From Ralstonia pickettii (lineage in GTDB: Bacteria; Pseudomonadota; Gammaproteobacteria; Burkholderiales; Burkholderiaceae): DNA of 64,000 nt. Numbering within the stretch: position 1 is the stretch's first letter; every line of letters starts with the position of its first letter. A program made the position numbers and the translations under genes. Positions 8,456 through 17,335 of the stretch are shown here, piece by piece. The stretch is from assembly GCF_001699815.1 (NCBI RefSeq), contig NZ_MCGB01000070.1, forward strand, positions 1-64,000, written 5' to 3'. The notes beneath the pieces are model-generated. The model was not told the origin of the DNA. It made no database searches and saw nothing but the letters and a program-made list of their open reading frames with translations.

Positions 8456-9733
8456 ATGAGTGATACAAAGTACCAAGGAGACGCCAACGCTGTCGTCAAC
8501 CCGCTCGACAAGGGCTTGGGTGCGTTGGAAGCCGCATGCGCGCCGGAGCAGATCGCTGCCCAGCGCTGGAATGTATTGAACGAAGACCTGAACCTGCCCG
8601 CAGCGGTGCTCTCGCAATCCCGCGTGGAGCACAACCTGGCGTGGATGCAGCGCTTCGTGAGCGAATACGGCGCCAAACTCGCGCCGCATGGCAAGACGAC
8701 GATGGCGCCGCGCCTGTTCCAACGTCAGTTGGCCGGCGGTGCGTGGGGCATCACACTGGCAACGGCGCACCAGACGCGCATTGCGTACGCCCACGGCGTG
8801 CGTCGCGTGCTGATGGCCAACCAGCTGGTGGGCAAGCGCAACATGGCGATCCTCGCCGAGTTGCTGGCCGATCCGACGTTCGAATTCTTCTGCCTGGTGG
8901 ATGCGGCGGATCAGGTCGATCAGCTTGCTGCCTTCTTCGGTAAGACGGGGCGCCCGATCCAGGTGTTGATCGAACTGGGCGTGCAGGGCGGCCGCACGGG
9001 CGTGCGCGACGATGCGCAACTGCAATCGGTGCTCGATGCGCTCACGCGTGCCAATGGCGCCGTCAAACTCGCGGGCGTCGAAGTCTATGAAGGCGTGATC
9101 AAGGAAGAAGCGGATATCCGCACCTTCCTGCAGCGCGCCGTGAAGGTGATGGGTGATCTGGCAAAGGGCGGGCGCCTGCAACGCACGCCGGCCGTGCTGA
9201 CCGGTGCCGGTTCGGCTTGGTACGACGTCGTGGCCGAAGAGTTCGCCAAGGCCAATATCGGCCAGCCGTTGGATGTGGTGCTGCGCCCGGGCTGCTACCT
9301 GACGCACGACGTGGGCATCTACCGCGCGGCGCAGACCCGTATCGACGCCAACAACCCGATTGCGCACAAGATGCGTTCGAGCCTGCTGCCTGCGCTCCAG
9401 CTTTGGGCCTATGTGCAATCCGTGCCGGAGGCTGAGCGCGCCATCATCGCAATGGGCAAGCGTGACGCCGCATTCGACGCGGGTCTGCCACTGCCAGTGC
9501 TGCATTTCCGCCCAGGTGACAAGACGCCGTCAGCCACGCCGGCGCACTGGGAAGTCACCGGCATGATGGATCAGCATGCCTACCTGAAGATCGCCCCCGG
9601 CGACGACATCAAGGTCGGCGACATGATCGCCTTCGACATCTCGCACCCGTGCCTCACCTTCGACAAGTGGCGCCAGATTTCTGTCGTTGACGACGCCTAC
9701 AACGTGGTCGACGTTGTGCAGACCTACTTCTGA
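8456..9733 (+). CDS. PLP-dependent D-amino-acid deaminase (DSD1/D-threonine aldolase fold), possible glucosaminate dehydratase
   Basis: A 425-residue protein of the alanine-racemase-fold D-serine dehydratase/D-threonine aldolase family. PLP-binding Lys80 lies in KLAPHGKTTMAPRLF. The C-terminal beta domain keeps the HPC pair (SHPCLTFDKW) that binds the metal in D-serine dehydratases of this type. These enzymes eliminate water and ammonia from 2-amino-3-hydroxy acids of D configuration. D-glucosaminate has exactly that arrangement and would yield 2-keto-3-deoxygluconate, the substrate of the downstream kinase. That specificity is inference. The ATG at 8456 begins MSDTKYQ. Operator 2 overlaps its first codons. 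The kinase follows after 12 bases. Confidence 0.85.
   Translation: MSDTKYQGDANAVVNPLDKGLGALEAACAPEQIAAQRWNVLNEDLNLPAAVLSQSRVEHNLAWMQRFVSEYGAKLAPHGKTTMAPRLFQRQLAGGAWGITLATAHQTRIAYAHGVRRVLMANQLVGKRNMAILAELLADPTFEFFCLVDAADQVDQLAAFFGKTGRPIQVLIELGVQGGRTGVRDDAQLQSVLDALTRANGAVKLAGVEVYEGVIKEEADIRTFLQRAVKVMGDLAKGGRLQRTPAVLTGAGSAWYDVVAEEFAKANIGQPLDVVLRPGCYLTHDVGIYRAAQTRIDANNPIAHKMRSSLLPALQLWAYVQSVPEAERAIIAMGKRDAAFDAGLPLPVLHFRPGDKTPSATPAHWEVTGMMDQHAYLKIAPGDDIKVGDMIAFDISHPCLTFDKWRQISVVDDAYNVVDVVQTYF
8461..8475. promoter_or_regulatory. Candidate RpiR operator 2, inside the deaminase start
   Basis: TGATACAAAGTACCA matches the TGNTAC-N3-GTANCA form of operator 1 and occupies codons 2-7 of the deaminase gene. 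Centre-to-centre distance to operator 1 is 99 bases. A repressor bound here would block transcription or early elongation, and two sites allow looping. Binding is inferred. Confidence 0.5.
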
Positions 9734-9745
9734 GCGGGGCCGCCC

Positions 9746-10672
9746 ATGGCAGACATCCTCGCCTACGGCGAAGCGTTGATCGAATTCAACCAGGCGGATT
9801 CCGGCAGCACGTCGTGGAATTTCGGCTTCGGCGGCGATACGTCGAACTTCTGCATTGCCGCGGCACGGCAGGGCGCACGCACGGGCTACATCAGCGCGGT
9901 GGGCGCCGACCGCTTCGGCCAGGCGCTGCGCGGGCTGTGGCAGGACGAAGGCGTGGACCACACCTACGTGCACACCGACACGCAGGCGCCAACGGGCCTG
10001 TACTTCGTTTCGCACGATGCGCGTGGTCACCACTTTGACTACCTGCGCGCGGGCTCCGCAGCGAGCCGCTTCCAGACGGCGCAGTTGCCGTTGCAGGCGA
10101 TAGCGGCGGCCAAGGCGTTTCACCTGTCGGGGATCAGCCTGGCGATCAGCGATACCGCATGCGACGCCGGTTTGGCGGCGATGGCCCATGCGCGGGCGGC
10201 GGGTGTGCTCGTCTCGTTCGACACCAACCTGCGCTTGCGCCTGTGGCCGCTGGCGCGTGCCCGCGCCGTGATGCAGGAAGCGATGCGAACGTGCGATCTG
10301 TGCCTGCCGAGTTGGGATGACGTGACGGTGTTGCTCGACTGCCATGACCATGACGGCATTGTCGATACGCTGCTCGGCTGGGGCGTGAAGCTGGTGGCGC
10401 TCAAGATGGGCGCGGAAGGTTGCTATGTGGCCACACCGGAGTCCCGTACGCTGGTGCCGCGTCATACGGTCAATGCTGTCGATGCGACCGGCGCGGGGGA
10501 TTGTTTTGGTGGTGCGTTTGTGGCGCGGATTGTTGCCGGAGATTCGCCGGTAGAGGCGGCGCGGTATGCCAATGTGGCGGCTGCGATTTCTACAACGGGG
10601 TATAGCGCTGTGGCGCCGATTCCGCGGGCGGAGGTGGTGCGGGCGGCGTTGGGTCAAGTTCAGGCTGATTAG
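9746..10672 (+). CDS. kdgK: 2-keto-3-deoxygluconate kinase (PfkB family)
   Basis: A 308-residue ribokinase-family sugar kinase. It has the N-terminal GFGGDTSNFCIAAARQGA substrate loop typical of KDG kinases, DTNLRLRLWP, and the PfkB signature AVDATGAGDCFGGAF with catalytic Asp252. It phosphorylates KDG to KDPG, which the Eda of the opposite arm can cleave. It is twelve bases downstream of the deaminase and probably co-transcribed with it. Assignment as KDG kinase rather than another PfkB kinase rests on the substrate loop and on pathway context. Confidence 0.88.
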   Translation: MADILAYGEALIEFNQADSGSTSWNFGFGGDTSNFCIAAARQGARTGYISAVGADRFGQALRGLWQDEGVDHTYVHTDTQAPTGLYFVSHDARGHHFDYLRAGSAASRFQTAQLPLQAIAAAKAFHLSGISLAISDTACDAGLAAMAHARAAGVLVSFDTNLRLRLWPLARARAVMQEAMRTCDLCLPSWDDVTVLLDCHDHDGIVDTLLGWGVKLVALKMGAEGCYVATPESRTLVPRHTVNAVDATGAGDCFGGAFVARIVAGDSPVEAARYANVAAAISTTGYSAVAPIPRAEVVRAALGQVQAD

Positions 10673-10719
10673 GCGCTGTTGGTATGTCCCTTATTTCATC
10701 CCCTGCCGGGGCTGACTCA

Positions 10720-10886
10720 CTTTCTTTGTCTTGCCAAAGAAAGTAAGCAAAGAAAGGCGCGCCCGAGATGGCGACCCCCTCCTTGAATTTATGTCGCAGA
10801 GAGGGAGCGCAGGCAACTCGCTTCGCTCAAACAGGCCTGCGCCCTTTCTCCTCTCTGCAACAGAAATTCAAGGCGCCATCTAGGGC
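10720..10886. repeat. Palindromic intergenic element
   Basis: Two nested inverted structures lie between the kinase and the acylase. CTTTCTTTG (10720-10728) pairs with CAAAGAAAG (10735-10743). A much larger imperfect palindrome then spans 10761-10886. Its outer arms GCCCGAGATGGCG and CGCCATCTAGGGC match with one mismatch, and its inner arms CCTTGAATTT...GCAGAGAG and CTCTCTGC...AAATTCAAGG also match. No protein of known family is encoded. The TTTCTTTGnCTTGCCAAAGAAAGTAA motif is familiar as a dispersed element of Ralstonia/Burkholderia relatives. Copy number cannot be judged here. Confidence 0.6.
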
Positions 10887-10950
10887 AGGGTACGGCCAAA
10901 CCGTCGTGTGCCTGTGTTGGTGCCCAGTTGTGTTCTTGTTGGGTAAAGAA

Positions 10951-10983
10951 AAACGCCACCGCGTATTTGCGGTGGCGTTTTTT
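10951..10983. terminator. Strong bidirectional terminator
   Basis: A perfect 12-bp stem (AAACGCCACCGC / GCGGTGGCGTTT) around GTATTT has T-runs on both strands. It lies 17 bases past the stop of the leftward acylase gene, so it most likely terminates that gene. It could also stop readthrough from the kinase. Confidence 0.85.
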
Positions 10984-10999
10984 CTTGCGCATCGTGTGC

Positions 11000-13429
11000 T
11001 TACTTCCCCGGCACCAGATGCACGCGCGACTCGGTCGCCGCTTCCACCGCCTTGCGCGAATACAGCAGCGGGAAGTACTTGCCCTTGAGCCACAGCGGTG
11101 CCAGGTCGCGGTAGTGCGGGCTGTCGGGGTTGCCGGACTGGCCGGGCAGGTTGACGGCGCGCGAGTTGTCCCACTTGCCGACGTCCACCACCGTGCGGAA
11201 CGAGGGGCCGTTCGTCTGCAGGAAATCGCTCGCGCGATACGTGGATTGATTCGGCGTGTAGGGGCTGCCGCCTTCGGGGGTGGGGCCGACGTTGAGCTTG
11301 GCGCGCGTTGCCTCGTCGACGATGGCGGTGAACGGATGGGCGTTCAGGTTGTGATGCAGCTGGCCCCAGTTCCACGCTTGCGGGTTCGGGCCCTGGCGCT
11401 TGACCATGTCGGTCCACGCATTCTTCAGGCTGTCGAGCAGCACGGCATCGCGTTTGGCGGCGGCTTGCTGCGGGTCTTCGCCGAACTTGCGATCGCTGCC
11501 TTGCGGGTGCTCCAGCGTGTCGAGCATGACGTCGGTGTCGGGCGCGGCCATTGCTTCGGCGCTGGCCTTGGAAAGCACGGCGTTCTTGAATGCGCGGCCC
11601 AGGTGATGCGTGAACCAGACCTCATGCAGCGCGGCTTGCGGAGAATCCGCCAGCATGGTCGCGTTCCAGCCCTTGAACAGATTGAGCGCAGCCTGCGTGT
11701 CGGCGTCGTCGGACGACAGCGGCGCCAGCAGGGCCGTCAGCCTGCGCGCCGGGATCGACACCATGTCGTTCTGCAGGCGCATCGAATCTTCGATCGACAC
11801 TTTGTCCAGCTTGGACAGCACTTCGTCAATGCGTACGTGGCGCGAGCCGTTGGTCCACTCAAAGCCGAGTTTGCGTTCGCGGTACGGGTAATCCGCCGGC
11901 AGGTTCATCTCGTTGGACGAGGTGAAATAGCCGGACTTCGGGTTGTAGCTGCTGGGCAGTTGGTCGCCGCGCCAGAAGCCGGCCCATTCATAGCGGCCGT
12001 CCCCGGGCACTGGCAGCAGGCCGTCCCAGTTCGGGCGGATCGGGGCGAGGCCGCCCGGCACCCAGCCGATGTTGCCCTTCGTGTCTGCGTAGACCTGGTT
12101 TTCCGTAGGCGCACCCCAGTTCATCATGGACTGCCTGAACTGCGCGAACGTGCGTGCGCGCATGTAGCCGACCGAGCCGAAATAGGGTGACATGCCCGGC
12201 GACAGCCACGCGGAGCGCACGGCATACGCGCGGTGCTTCTCGGCATCGATGTAGATGACGGGGCCGTGGCGCGTGAAGGTCAGGTCGACGGGGCGGGATT
12301 CACCGCCGCGCACCTTCACGGTTTCGTGCAGCACGATGAAGGGCTCCCAGCCGCCGTTGTAGCGGTACTCGCCGTTGTTGGCCGGGTTCAGTTCGTAGAC
12401 GTACAGGTCTTCTTGGTCGATGTTGAAGATGGTCAGGCCAAACGCCACGTGCCCGTTGTGCCCGATCGACACGGCCGGCAGCGAGGGCTCGCCGGCGCCG
12501 ATGATGTCGAGCGTGGGCGTGCTGACATGGGCGATGTAGCGCAGGCTGGGTGCCGAATACGCGCGGTGCGGGTCGTTGGCCATCACGGCGCGGCCGGTGG
12601 TGGATTTGCCCGGCGCGATCACCCAGTTGTTGCTGCCCTCCATGGTCTCTTCAAGGTTGGCAGCGGCTGCCACGCGCGTGCTGTCGACGTCTACGCCCTT
12701 GAGGGATTCGGGCGTGAGGCGCGCGCCCTGCGTGGCAAGCGTGAAGACCCTCAGCAGATCCTTCGGCAGGCATGGGTCCAGGCCTTCGGGCAACTGGGTT
12801 TGCCAAGCGGGCTGCAGGCGGAAGCGGACGGTGTCGTCGGAAAGGTTGGCCTTGCAGGCCACGTTGGCACGTGCAACTTCCGATTGCAGATTGCGCGTCA
12901 GGCCGTGGCTGCGGATGCGCACCACGTCTTCCGGTGCCCAATGCGCGGGCGCGTAGTTGAGCTTGCGGAACTCGAACGGCATCTGCTCCGGATGCTTAGC
13001 CAGCCAGTCGACATACGCGTTGATGCCGGCCACGAAGCGCGTGGCAATGCGCTGCGCATCGGGGCTGTAGTGGTTCCATTCGACCTGCATGTCACCGCGA
13101 TAGAGGAACAGCCGCGTGGCGCGATCCTGTTCCACATAGGCCGGGCCGAACACTTCCGAAAGCTGACCCAGGCCCCGGCGGCGCCACAGGTCGATCTGGA
13201 ACAGGCGGTCTCGCGCGGCGTTGAAGCCTTGCGCGAAAAAGCCGTCGTCTTCGCTCCTGGCATAGATGTGCGGCACGCCCCAGCGGTCGATCAGGATGTC
13301 GGCGGGCTTTGACAGGCCGGGCACGGCGATGGTCTGGGCGGCAGCTGTGTGCGCATCCTTGGCAACGGCCTGCGCGGAAAACCCGAGTGCAACGGCAGAC
13401 AGCAGAATGGAAAGCGAACGGATAGGCAT
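11000..13429 (-). CDS. Penicillin acylase family protein, probable acyl-homoserine-lactone acylase
   Basis: An 809-residue Ntn-hydrolase precursor. A signal peptide (residues 1-23) is followed by the alpha chain (WGVPHIYARSEDDGFFAQGF; AARDRLFQIDLWRRRGLGQL). The autoproteolytic site is Gly265|Ser266 in EGSNNWVIAPGKS, where Ser266 becomes the N-terminal nucleophile of the beta chain. Typical beta-chain blocks follow (ANDPHRAYSAPS; GHNGHVAFGLT). Periplasmic enzymes of this size include AHL acylases such as AiiD, described from a Ralstonia isolate. Quorum-signal degradation is therefore the favoured guess, with beta-lactam or other amide cleavage as alternatives. The ATG at 13429 is preceded by GAGGAG. 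Monocistronic, ended by the terminator at 10951. Confidence 0.88.
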   Translation of the reverse strand: MPIRSLSILLSAVALGFSAQAVAKDAHTAAAQTIAVPGLSKPADILIDRWGVPHIYARSEDDGFFAQGFNAARDRLFQIDLWRRRGLGQLSEVFGPAYVEQDRATRLFLYRGDMQVEWNHYSPDAQRIATRFVAGINAYVDWLAKHPEQMPFEFRKLNYAPAHWAPEDVVRIRSHGLTRNLQSEVARANVACKANLSDDTVRFRLQPAWQTQLPEGLDPCLPKDLLRVFTLATQGARLTPESLKGVDVDSTRVAAAANLEETMEGSNNWVIAPGKSTTGRAVMANDPHRAYSAPSLRYIAHVSTPTLDIIGAGEPSLPAVSIGHNGHVAFGLTIFNIDQEDLYVYELNPANNGEYRYNGGWEPFIVLHETVKVRGGESRPVDLTFTRHGPVIYIDAEKHRAYAVRSAWLSPGMSPYFGSVGYMRARTFAQFRQSMMNWGAPTENQVYADTKGNIGWVPGGLAPIRPNWDGLLPVPGDGRYEWAGFWRGDQLPSSYNPKSGYFTSSNEMNLPADYPYRERKLGFEWTNGSRHVRIDEVLSKLDKVSIEDSMRLQNDMVSIPARRLTALLAPLSSDDADTQAALNLFKGWNATMLADSPQAALHEVWFTHHLGRAFKNAVLSKASAEAMAAPDTDVMLDTLEHPQGSDRKFGEDPQQAAAKRDAVLLDSLKNAWTDMVKRQGPNPQAWNWGQLHHNLNAHPFTAIVDEATRAKLNVGPTPEGGSPYTPNQSTYRASDFLQTNGPSFRTVVDVGKWDNSRAVNLPGQSGNPDSPHYRDLAPLWLKGKYFPLLYSRKAVEAATESRVHLVPGK

Positions 13430-13696
13430 GGCGATGCAGTCTCCTCTCTGAGCCCGGAATGCCAGCGCAGCCCAGATGGGCAACTAGGTTCAGGCGTTCT
13501 TATGGATGCAGCAGACAACCGCGAGCGCGGCTGATGGGAAGGGCAAGCTAGCCGATCGTGTGAGCGGGTGCTGGCAACAGCTAGGGGAGAGATGCCCACC
13601 GATCGGCACAGGCCTATGAGTATGCGGATGCGCCGCCACTTGCGCCAATGACTTTTGTTCAGTCAACCATTCCGTCACGGCATGGTTGCCGATGTG

Positions 13697-15745
13697 TCAC
13701 ACCAGCGTTTCAGGCCCGGTCTTGCGATGCACATTGGCGGCCAGCACGTGGCCCAGTTCGCCCGGGAAAATCGGCTTGGTGATGACGGATTGGTACCCGG
13801 CCTCCTTCGCCGCCTTCAGGCGGATCGGGTCGGCAAATGCCGTCACTGCGATGGCGGGCAGGTCGGTCCAACCGCGTTCGCGCACGGCCCGCACTAACTG
13901 CATGCCGTCCATGCCCGGCATGGCGAGGTCGCTGACCAGCGCATCGAACGGGTAGGCGTTGGCGACTGCATGTTCCAGCGCATCGAGTGCGGCCGCCCCG
14001 CTGGATACGGTGACAACGTCGGCCCCGTAGCGCTCGAGCATCAGCGCGATCACGCCGAGCGACTCGGGGTTGTCATCCACTGCCAGCACGCGGATGCCGT
14101 CCAGTGTCGGCACGCCCGTCCCCGCGACGAGGCCCGGCGTGCGGTTGGCCTGTTCGCCCGGCTGCGCGGCATGCAGCGGCAACGACACGGCCATGGTGGT
14201 GCCACGGTCCGCACCGCTGCTGGCTGCCGTGATGCGGCCGTGGTGCAGTTCGACGAGTTGTTTGGCAATCGCCAACCCCAGCCCGAGCCCGCCGTGCCGA
14301 CGCGTGCTGGACAGGTCCGCCTGCTGGAACCGATCAAAAATATGCGGCAGGAAGGTGGGCTCGATGCCGATGCCGGTGTCGCGCACGGTGGCGACCACGC
14401 CTTCGGGCGCCGGATGCACCGAGAGCCGGATGTGGCCGCCCTCGGGCGTGAACTTGACGGCATTGGCCAGCAGGTTCCAGAACACCTGCTTCAGGCGCCC
14501 GGCATCGCCTTGCAGCATCGGCACGGGCAGGAATTCGGTCTCGATGGTGATGTTCTTCTGGCGCGCCATCGGCTCGATGGTCTCGCGCGCGCGTTCCAGC
14601 ACGTCGGCCAGATCTACGGGGCCAATCTCCAGTGGAACCTTGCCCGAAAGGATGGCCGACATGTCGAGCAGGTCGTCGATGAGGTGGACCTGCGTGCGGG
14701 CGCTGCGCTCGATGGCTTCAATGCCGCGCTTGAACATCGCTTCGTCGTACGCGCGCATGTTCAGCAATTGCGCCCAGCCCAGCACCGCATTGAGCGGCGT
14801 GCGCAGCTCGTGGCTGACGGTCGCCAGGAAGTCGTCTTTCAGGCGGCTGGCGCGCTCGGCCTCTTCGCGGGCGCGGGATTCGGCTTCGAGCAACTGCGTG
14901 CGGCGGGCCTCGGCCTGGCGGCGTTCGCTGATGTCGATCACGGCGTTCGTCAGGCCGATGATCTCGCCGGTGTCGTCGCGCAGCGGCATGACCACCACGT
15001 CGTAGACCACGCGCTGCGTGTGGCGCCGCCGGAACGCGAACTCCACGCGCGTAGGCGTGCCCGTTGCGATGACGCGCTGGCCGGCTTCGGTCAGGCGCGA
15101 TGCAGCGCGGCGGCCGAACACTTCGCGCACCGTCCGTCCCAGCAACTGCTCGGGCTGCAGGCCGAACACGGGGTTGTGCACCCACGTGAAGTGCATCGTG
15201 TTGTCGACGTCGTAGAGCGAAATGGGCGAAGCCTGCAGCGCGGCCAGCAGGCGTTGCTGCGACAGGCGTTGCTGGGTTTCGGCCCGCGCGCGCCGTTCAG
15301 CCCCGGCGCGGGCACGACGCAACTGCTCGCACAAGGCGCAGATAAGCAGTGCGCCCACCCCAAACACCGTCATCTGGATCGGCGTGAGCGGCACAGCGGC
15401 AGGCCAGCTTTGCAGTGCAGCCAATGCGATGAACAGCCCCGCATAGCAGACGATGGCCAGCATCCCCGGCCAGAAGCCGCCATACCACGCGGCAATTGTT
15501 ACCACCGGAAAGGCCAGGTAGAACGGCAAATGGATGCCCATTGCCGATTCGAGCAGCAACCGCCCAATCGTGCCGACGGCGGCCGCACCCATCGCCACCA
15601 GCCATGCCGATGGACGAATGGCCGGGGCATCGTTGAACCCGCTCTTGCTGAAGGGCCCAGGGTCCGGCAACCGGGCAGGGTCAGCAGCGCGCGCGTCCGA
15701 CGGGCGGGAAGATGAGGGCAGGATGGACGTCACAGTCGGGCGCAA
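13697..15745 (-). CDS. Hybrid sensor histidine kinase/response regulator
   Basis: A 682-residue membrane sensor. An N-terminal four-helix DUF4118/MASE-like region (residues 47-140) precedes a coiled segment and a PAS domain (about 165-275, LQASPISLYDVDNT...). HisKA follows with His312 in ATVSHELRTPLNA, then HATPase_c (VFWNLLANAVKFTPEGG; DTGIGIEP; GGLGLGLAIAKQLVE) and a C-terminal receiver domain (VLAVDDNPESLGV; SDLAMPGMDGMQLV; ITKPIFPGEL). All phosphotransfer residues are present. No partner output protein is adjacent, so it is an orphan kinase. Signal unknown. Confidence 0.9.
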   Translation of the reverse strand: MRPTVTSILPSSSRPSDARAADPARLPDPGPFSKSGFNDAPAIRPSAWLVAMGAAAVGTIGRLLLESAMGIHLPFYLAFPVVTIAAWYGGFWPGMLAIVCYAGLFIALAALQSWPAAVPLTPIQMTVFGVGALLICALCEQLRRARAGAERRARAETQQRLSQQRLLAALQASPISLYDVDNTMHFTWVHNPVFGLQPEQLLGRTVREVFGRRAASRLTEAGQRVIATGTPTRVEFAFRRRHTQRVVYDVVVMPLRDDTGEIIGLTNAVIDISERRQAEARRTQLLEAESRAREEAERASRLKDDFLATVSHELRTPLNAVLGWAQLLNMRAYDEAMFKRGIEAIERSARTQVHLIDDLLDMSAILSGKVPLEIGPVDLADVLERARETIEPMARQKNITIETEFLPVPMLQGDAGRLKQVFWNLLANAVKFTPEGGHIRLSVHPAPEGVVATVRDTGIGIEPTFLPHIFDRFQQADLSSTRRHGGLGLGLAIAKQLVELHHGRITAASSGADRGTTMAVSLPLHAAQPGEQANRTPGLVAGTGVPTLDGIRVLAVDDNPESLGVIALMLERYGADVVTVSSGAAALDALEHAVANAYPFDALVSDLAMPGMDGMQLVRAVRERGWTDLPAIAVTAFADPIRLKAAKEAGYQSVITKPIFPGELGHVLAANVHRKTGPETLV

Positions 15746-15884
15746 TACCGGGCGGAGAATAAAGCAGCCAAAGGTGCCTCAGGATACGAATTGGCCGCCA
15801 CCGATGCCATCGGGGTTTCGCTGACATGCTTGCAAGACAGCGCCCGATTCTTGCTCAGGCCAGCAGTGGCGCGGTCTGGCGGGT

Positions 15885-17213
15885 TTATCCCCCTGAAGAG
15901 GGGTGTCCGGCATCCGCCGGGTGCGGATCGCGCATGCGGTCGCGTTGCGCCAGGGCCGGGAACAGCCGCATCCAGGCTGCCACCACCAACAGCGTGCCGA
16001 GGCCGCCAATCACCACCGAGGCCACCGGCCCAAGCAGCCCCGCCAGCATGCCCGATTCGAATTCGCCCAACTGGTTGGACGCGCCCACGAACACGGAATT
16101 GACTGCGCTCACGCGCCCGCGCATGGCATCGGGCGTATCGAGCTGCACCAGCGAAGTGCGGATCACCACACTGATCATGTCGGACGCCCCCAGCAGCACC
16201 AGCGCCAGCATCGACAGCGGCAGCCAGTGCGACACCCCAAATACCAGCGTCGCCAGCCCGAACACCGCCACGGCGGCAAACATCACCCGGCCGACGTGCC
16301 GATCCAGCGGACGGTGCGCCAGGAAAAGCGCCATGCCCAGCGCCCCCACCGCCGGCGCCGAGCGCAGCAGCCCCAGCCCCCATGCGCCTGTGCCAAGGAT
16401 GTCGCGCGCGTAGATCGGCAGCAGCGCCGTCGCGCCGCCCAGCAGTACCGCAAACAGGTCGAGCGAGATGGCGCCCAGCACCACCGGCCGCCCCTTGATG
16501 AACGCAATACCCGCGAACAGCGATTCGAGGCTGACCGGCGTGCTGACGGGCGCCGCCCGCTCCATCCGTACCAGCGCCAGCAACACGTGCGCGAGCAAGA
16601 ACAGCCCTGCTGCCGTGGCATACACCACCGGCGCGCCTGCCACGTAGAGAAAGCCGCCCAGCGCCGGTCCCAGGATCACGCCGGTCTGCCCGGCCGAACT
16701 GGACAGCGCCACCGCGCGCGGCAATGCCTGCAGGGGCACCAGCGTCGGCAACAGCGCTTGCAGCGTCGGCGTCTCGAACGCTCGCATCGCGCCAATCACC
16801 ACCACGCACAGGAAGATCGGCTGCACGCCTGCGTGCCCATTGGCTGCCATGACGGCCAGCGCGAGCGCCACCAGGGCTTCGATGGCCTGGCAGGCGCGCA
16901 CGACGTACCGCCGGTCGTAGCGGTCCGCAATATGGCCGGAGGCCAGCACCAGCACCACCGACGGCAGAAACTGCGCCAGCCCGACCAGCCCCAGCACATA
17001 GGCGCTGCGCGTGAGGTCGTAGATCTGCCAGCCGACGGCCACCCCGAACATCTGATACGCGAAGGTGGTGGACAGCCTGGCGAACCAGAACAGCCTGAAC
17101 GCGGGATAGGAAAACGGCGCATGCGACAGCGTTTGCGCAGATGCGGAAGAGGAAGCGGGGGAAAGACCGGCGTCGCCAGACACGTTGGATGTGCGCCGGT
17201 ATCCGGCGATCAA
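15885..17213 (-). CDS. MFS transporter (EntS/DUF894-like exporter)
   Basis: A 442-residue major facilitator with twelve hydrophobic segments. It begins at PAFRLFWFARLSTTFAYQM and has the loop-2 motif GHIADRYDRRYVVRAC. The pattern resembles EntS-type exporters. The substrate is unknown and there are no siderophore genes nearby. The start is uncertain: the frame opens with TTG at 17213 without a Shine-Dalgarno sequence. The last codons form CCCCTCTTCAGGGG over the stop. Convergence with no downstream partner suggests a single-gene unit. Confidence 0.85.
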   Translation of the reverse strand: MIAGYRRTSNVSGDAGLSPASSSASAQTLSHAPFSYPAFRLFWFARLSTTFAYQMFGVAVGWQIYDLTRSAYVLGLVGLAQFLPSVVLVLASGHIADRYDRRYVVRACQAIEALVALALAVMAANGHAGVQPIFLCVVVIGAMRAFETPTLQALLPTLVPLQALPRAVALSSSAGQTGVILGPALGGFLYVAGAPVVYATAAGLFLLAHVLLALVRMERAAPVSTPVSLESLFAGIAFIKGRPVVLGAISLDLFAVLLGGATALLPIYARDILGTGAWGLGLLRSAPAVGALGMALFLAHRPLDRHVGRVMFAAVAVFGLATLVFGVSHWLPLSMLALVLLGASDMISVVIRTSLVQLDTPDAMRGRVSAVNSVFVGASNQLGEFESGMLAGLLGPVASVVIGGLGTLLVVAAWMRLFPALAQRDRMRDPHPADAGHPSSGG

Positions 17214-17335
17214 TGAAGGAGGCGGAAAGGAGGCGTGAAGCGTCCGTCATCGTAGCGGAAGTCGCCCCCTTGTAGCCGCCCGCGCGGGTACGCGGCTTGC
17301 GAAACTGCTGGCACATCATTACAGGAGATTTCATC

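Noticed and set aside
12233-13312. Long rightward ORF (359 codons) antisense to the acylase
   Set aside because: Arg/Gly/His-rich shadow of the acylase codons. The minus-strand frame has clear family motifs.
13970-15715. 581-codon rightward ORF antisense to the hybrid kinase
   Set aside because: High-GC shadow frame with no recognisable domain. The opposite strand has complete kinase motifs.
15889-15903. CCCCCTGAAGAGGGG hairpin as terminator of the MFS gene
   Set aside because: It overlaps the coding end and stop and has no T-run on the minus strand.
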